Shown one piece after another: positions 62,453-64,000 of a stretch of 64,000 bases of DNA. The first letter of the stretch is position 1. Every line of letters begins with the position of its first letter. The stretch is from Gillisia hiemivivida. Its GTDB lineage: Bacteria; Bacteroidota; Bacteroidia; Flavobacteriales; Flavobacteriaceae. The notes beneath the pieces were generated by a model. It was not told where the DNA came from. It was given only the letters and a program-made list of their open reading frames with translations, and ran no database searches. The position numbers and the translations under genes were made by a program. The DNA lies in contig NZ_VORY01000010.1 in the NCBI RefSeq assembly GCF_007997295.1, forward strand, positions 42,018-106,017, read 5' to 3'.

Positions 62453-63739
62453 ATGAAATTCAATAAAGAAGGTTTAATAGTTGGCTTTGCCCTATTTGCA
62501 TTATTCTTTGGAGCCGGAAATTTAATTTTACCTCCTTTTTTAGGTTTTTTAGCAGGTTCTCAATGGTATTTAGTTGCCTTAGGATTTGTGATCTCAGCGG
62601 TAGGATTGCCTTTAATGGGAATATTTGCCCATGCCAGACTACAAGGAAGTATGTTCAGTTTTGCTGAAAAGATCTCTCCCATTTTTAGTTTGATCTTCTG
62701 TATGTTTATCTATATAATTAGTGTGGCTTTGCCTGGCCCTAGAACTGCAGCGGTTACTCATGAAATTGCTATCGCACCATTTTTTGATATTTCCCCGCTT
62801 ACTACAAGCATCATCTATTTCTTGCTGGTTTTTGTGTTTGTAATAAAACGATCCACCGTTATAAATAACATTGGAAAATTCTTAACGCCTGCTATTTTAA
62901 TGTTGTTATTGGCTATTATATTTTCGGGATTCTTTACTGAATATAAGCCTATGGCAACTAATTTAACTGAGCTCCCAATCCTTTTAGGCTTTTTTGAAGG
63001 CTATCAAACCTTCGATGCAATTGCATCTTTAGTAGTGGGTGGTGTGATAATTATTTCAGTAAAACTGAAGGGTTATGATTCTCCTGTAGAGATCCATCAA
63101 CTAATTACCACTGCAGCAATTTTGTCTGGATTGGGTTTATTTTTGGTGTACGGCGGACTTATTTTTAACGGAGCAATGGTGAATTCAGAATTCCCTCAGG
63201 ATGTAACACGTACGGAACTATTATCGGGTATCAGTCTTCTTAACTTGGGTAGCTTTGCCCAAATTTGTCTCGCAATATTGGTTGCCTTGGCTTGTTTTAC
63301 TACTGCTGTGGGAATTGTAACTGGAACAGCCGATTTTATGACAGAGCGAATTAAGAAACCACACGTTTATTCGATCACTGTATTTTTGGCCTGCTTTTTA
63401 GGTATTGTAATTGGGGCATTATCTGTAAATGCAATCATTGAAATTGCGCTCCCAGTATTGTTGTTGGTTTATCCACTAACTATAGTTTTAATCTTGCTGA
63501 ATGTAATGCCTGCGGATTTTAGAACTAGATCGGTTATGATGGTGACCGTAATCGCAACAGCACTTTTTAGCCTTCCAGATGCGTTGAAATATGTGGTTTC
63601 TGAAGATTTGTTCTCAAACATTCAGCTTTATATTCCTTTATCTGAATATGGATTGGGTTGGGTGATTCCTGCAACTCTGGCATTTTTCGGAACTTATTTT
63701 TATGAGCAAAGATTTGAAACGCTAAAATCTTCAACCTAA
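62453..63739 (+). CDS. brnQ: Branched-chain amino acid:cation symporter BrnQ
   Basis: 428 residues with about 12 membrane helices. The first helix GFALFALFFGAGNLILPPFLG is the LIVCS signature, and ALPGPRTAAVTHEIAIAPF follows. GFFEGYQTFDAIASLVVGGVII in the middle is also typical. It imports leucine, isoleucine and valine with Na+ or H+. It is a solitary gene, 124 bases downstream of the divergent hydrolase gene. Confidence 0.95.
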   Translation: MKFNKEGLIVGFALFALFFGAGNLILPPFLGFLAGSQWYLVALGFVISAVGLPLMGIFAHARLQGSMFSFAEKISPIFSLIFCMFIYIISVALPGPRTAAVTHEIAIAPFFDISPLTTSIIYFLLVFVFVIKRSTVINNIGKFLTPAILMLLLAIIFSGFFTEYKPMATNLTELPILLGFFEGYQTFDAIASLVVGGVIIISVKLKGYDSPVEIHQLITTAAILSGLGLFLVYGGLIFNGAMVNSEFPQDVTRTELLSGISLLNLGSFAQICLAILVALACFTTAVGIVTGTADFMTERIKKPHVYSITVFLACFLGIVIGALSVNAIIEIALPVLLLVYPLTIVLILLNVMPADFRTRSVMMVTVIATALFSLPDALKYVVSEDLFSNIQLYIPLSEYGLGWVIPATLAFFGTYFYEQRFETLKSST

Positions 63740-63788
63740 ACATATTTCAGCTTTATAAAAGAATAGATCCTGAATCTCCCGAAGCGTC

Positions 63789-64000
63789 CTATCGTGTGGA
63801 CATATCTTTATGAATGGTCCACCCTTCCATTGCGGCTTTAAAATATTTCAATCCTATCCATAGGGTTGTTATCCCTGGATGTCTTTTGCTTTCATACCCT
63901 TTCCAACCACCAAGTCTAGCTATCGCCCAAACATATCTTTTTAGCTCTTTTTTCTTATAGTGGTTTTTTTGTTTCTCTGTTTTACCTTCCAGACTTTTTA
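63789..64000 (-). mobile_element. IS4-type transposase, C-terminal part
   Basis: Reading the minus strand from the window edge, the frame gives RYVWAIARLGGWKGYESKRH then PGITTLWIGLKYFKAAMEGW then TIHKDMSTR and a TAG at 63791-63789. This matches the conserved C-terminus of IS4-family DDE transposases (LGGW...PG.TTLW.GL...GW). About 70 codons are visible; the start and DDE core lie beyond the window. The insertion sequence end should be between 63740 and 63789; I did not find a clear inverted repeat. It is convergent with brnQ. Confidence 0.8.

Noticed and set aside
1..64000. CRISPR arrays, tRNA or rRNA genes, and a replication origin
   Set aside because: Intergenic stretches were read for regular spaced repeats, tRNA-like arms and DnaA-box clusters. 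Only dispersed repeats and single hairpins were seen, although a short tRNA could be missed by eye.

Overview
The window looks like a low-GC chromosome segment from a marine-type member of the Bacteroidota, most likely family Flavobacteriaceae. The signs are intergenic TAnnTTTG promoter elements with no Shine-Dalgarno sequences, a TonB receptor paired with a DUF5689 lipoprotein, DUF2480 and DUF3078 proteins, an ABC permease fused to an M1 peptidase, and a Bacteroidetes-style suf operon. Species cannot be fixed from the sequence alone.

Layout. 1-7.6 kb: the end of a CYTH triphosphatase gene, then a minus-strand operon of a GbsR/MarR-type regulator, an RND adaptor, an RND pump and an outer-membrane factor, with an outer-membrane phospholipase A gene upstream. 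7.7-17.7 kb: an isoaspartyl peptidase/asparaginase, 3-hydroxyanthranilate dioxygenase beside an ALDH7-type dehydrogenase, a PolB-like exonuclease, a serine hydrolase, a CNNM/CBS protein coupled to a DNA-alkyl-cysteine methyltransferase gene, and hemB. 17.8-36.9 kb: the ABC/M1 fusion system; a heme block (hemA-C-D-E-orf-F on the minus strand, and an AraC regulator and hemH on the plus strand); then a MATE exporter, a secreted beta-propeller protein, hemJ and an NtrY-like kinase. 37-48.6 kb: an enoyl-CoA hydratase; a radical SAM gene whose 3' half is repeated 2.6 kb downstream, beyond a MutS-like ATPase gene; and a secreted nuclease, a TonB receptor and a DUF5689 lipoprotein. 48.7-60 kb: hflX and a long minus-strand suf operon that also carries small lipoprotein genes and one intact and one decayed four-helix-bundle gene. 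60-64 kb: thiL, small genes, brnQ and the end of an IS4-type transposase.

Genes that work together. Eight heme genes (hemA, B, C, D, E, F, H, J) cover most steps from glutamyl-tRNA to protoheme; hemL is not seen here. The suf genes (an A-type carrier, B, C, D, S, E and a DUF59 protein) form a nearly complete iron-sulfur assembly set. The nuclease, TonB receptor and lipoprotein look like an outer-membrane uptake unit.

Most notable observation. The methyltransferase gene has a TGA exactly where the active-site Cys of the PCHR motif should be. The rest of the conserved domain continues in frame for 36 codons to a natural TAA. It is either a selenocysteine form of the repair protein or a single-base nonsense mutation (or sequence error) at the catalytic codon. 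Three families of dispersed intergenic repeats and several strong hairpins fill most of the non-coding stretches.
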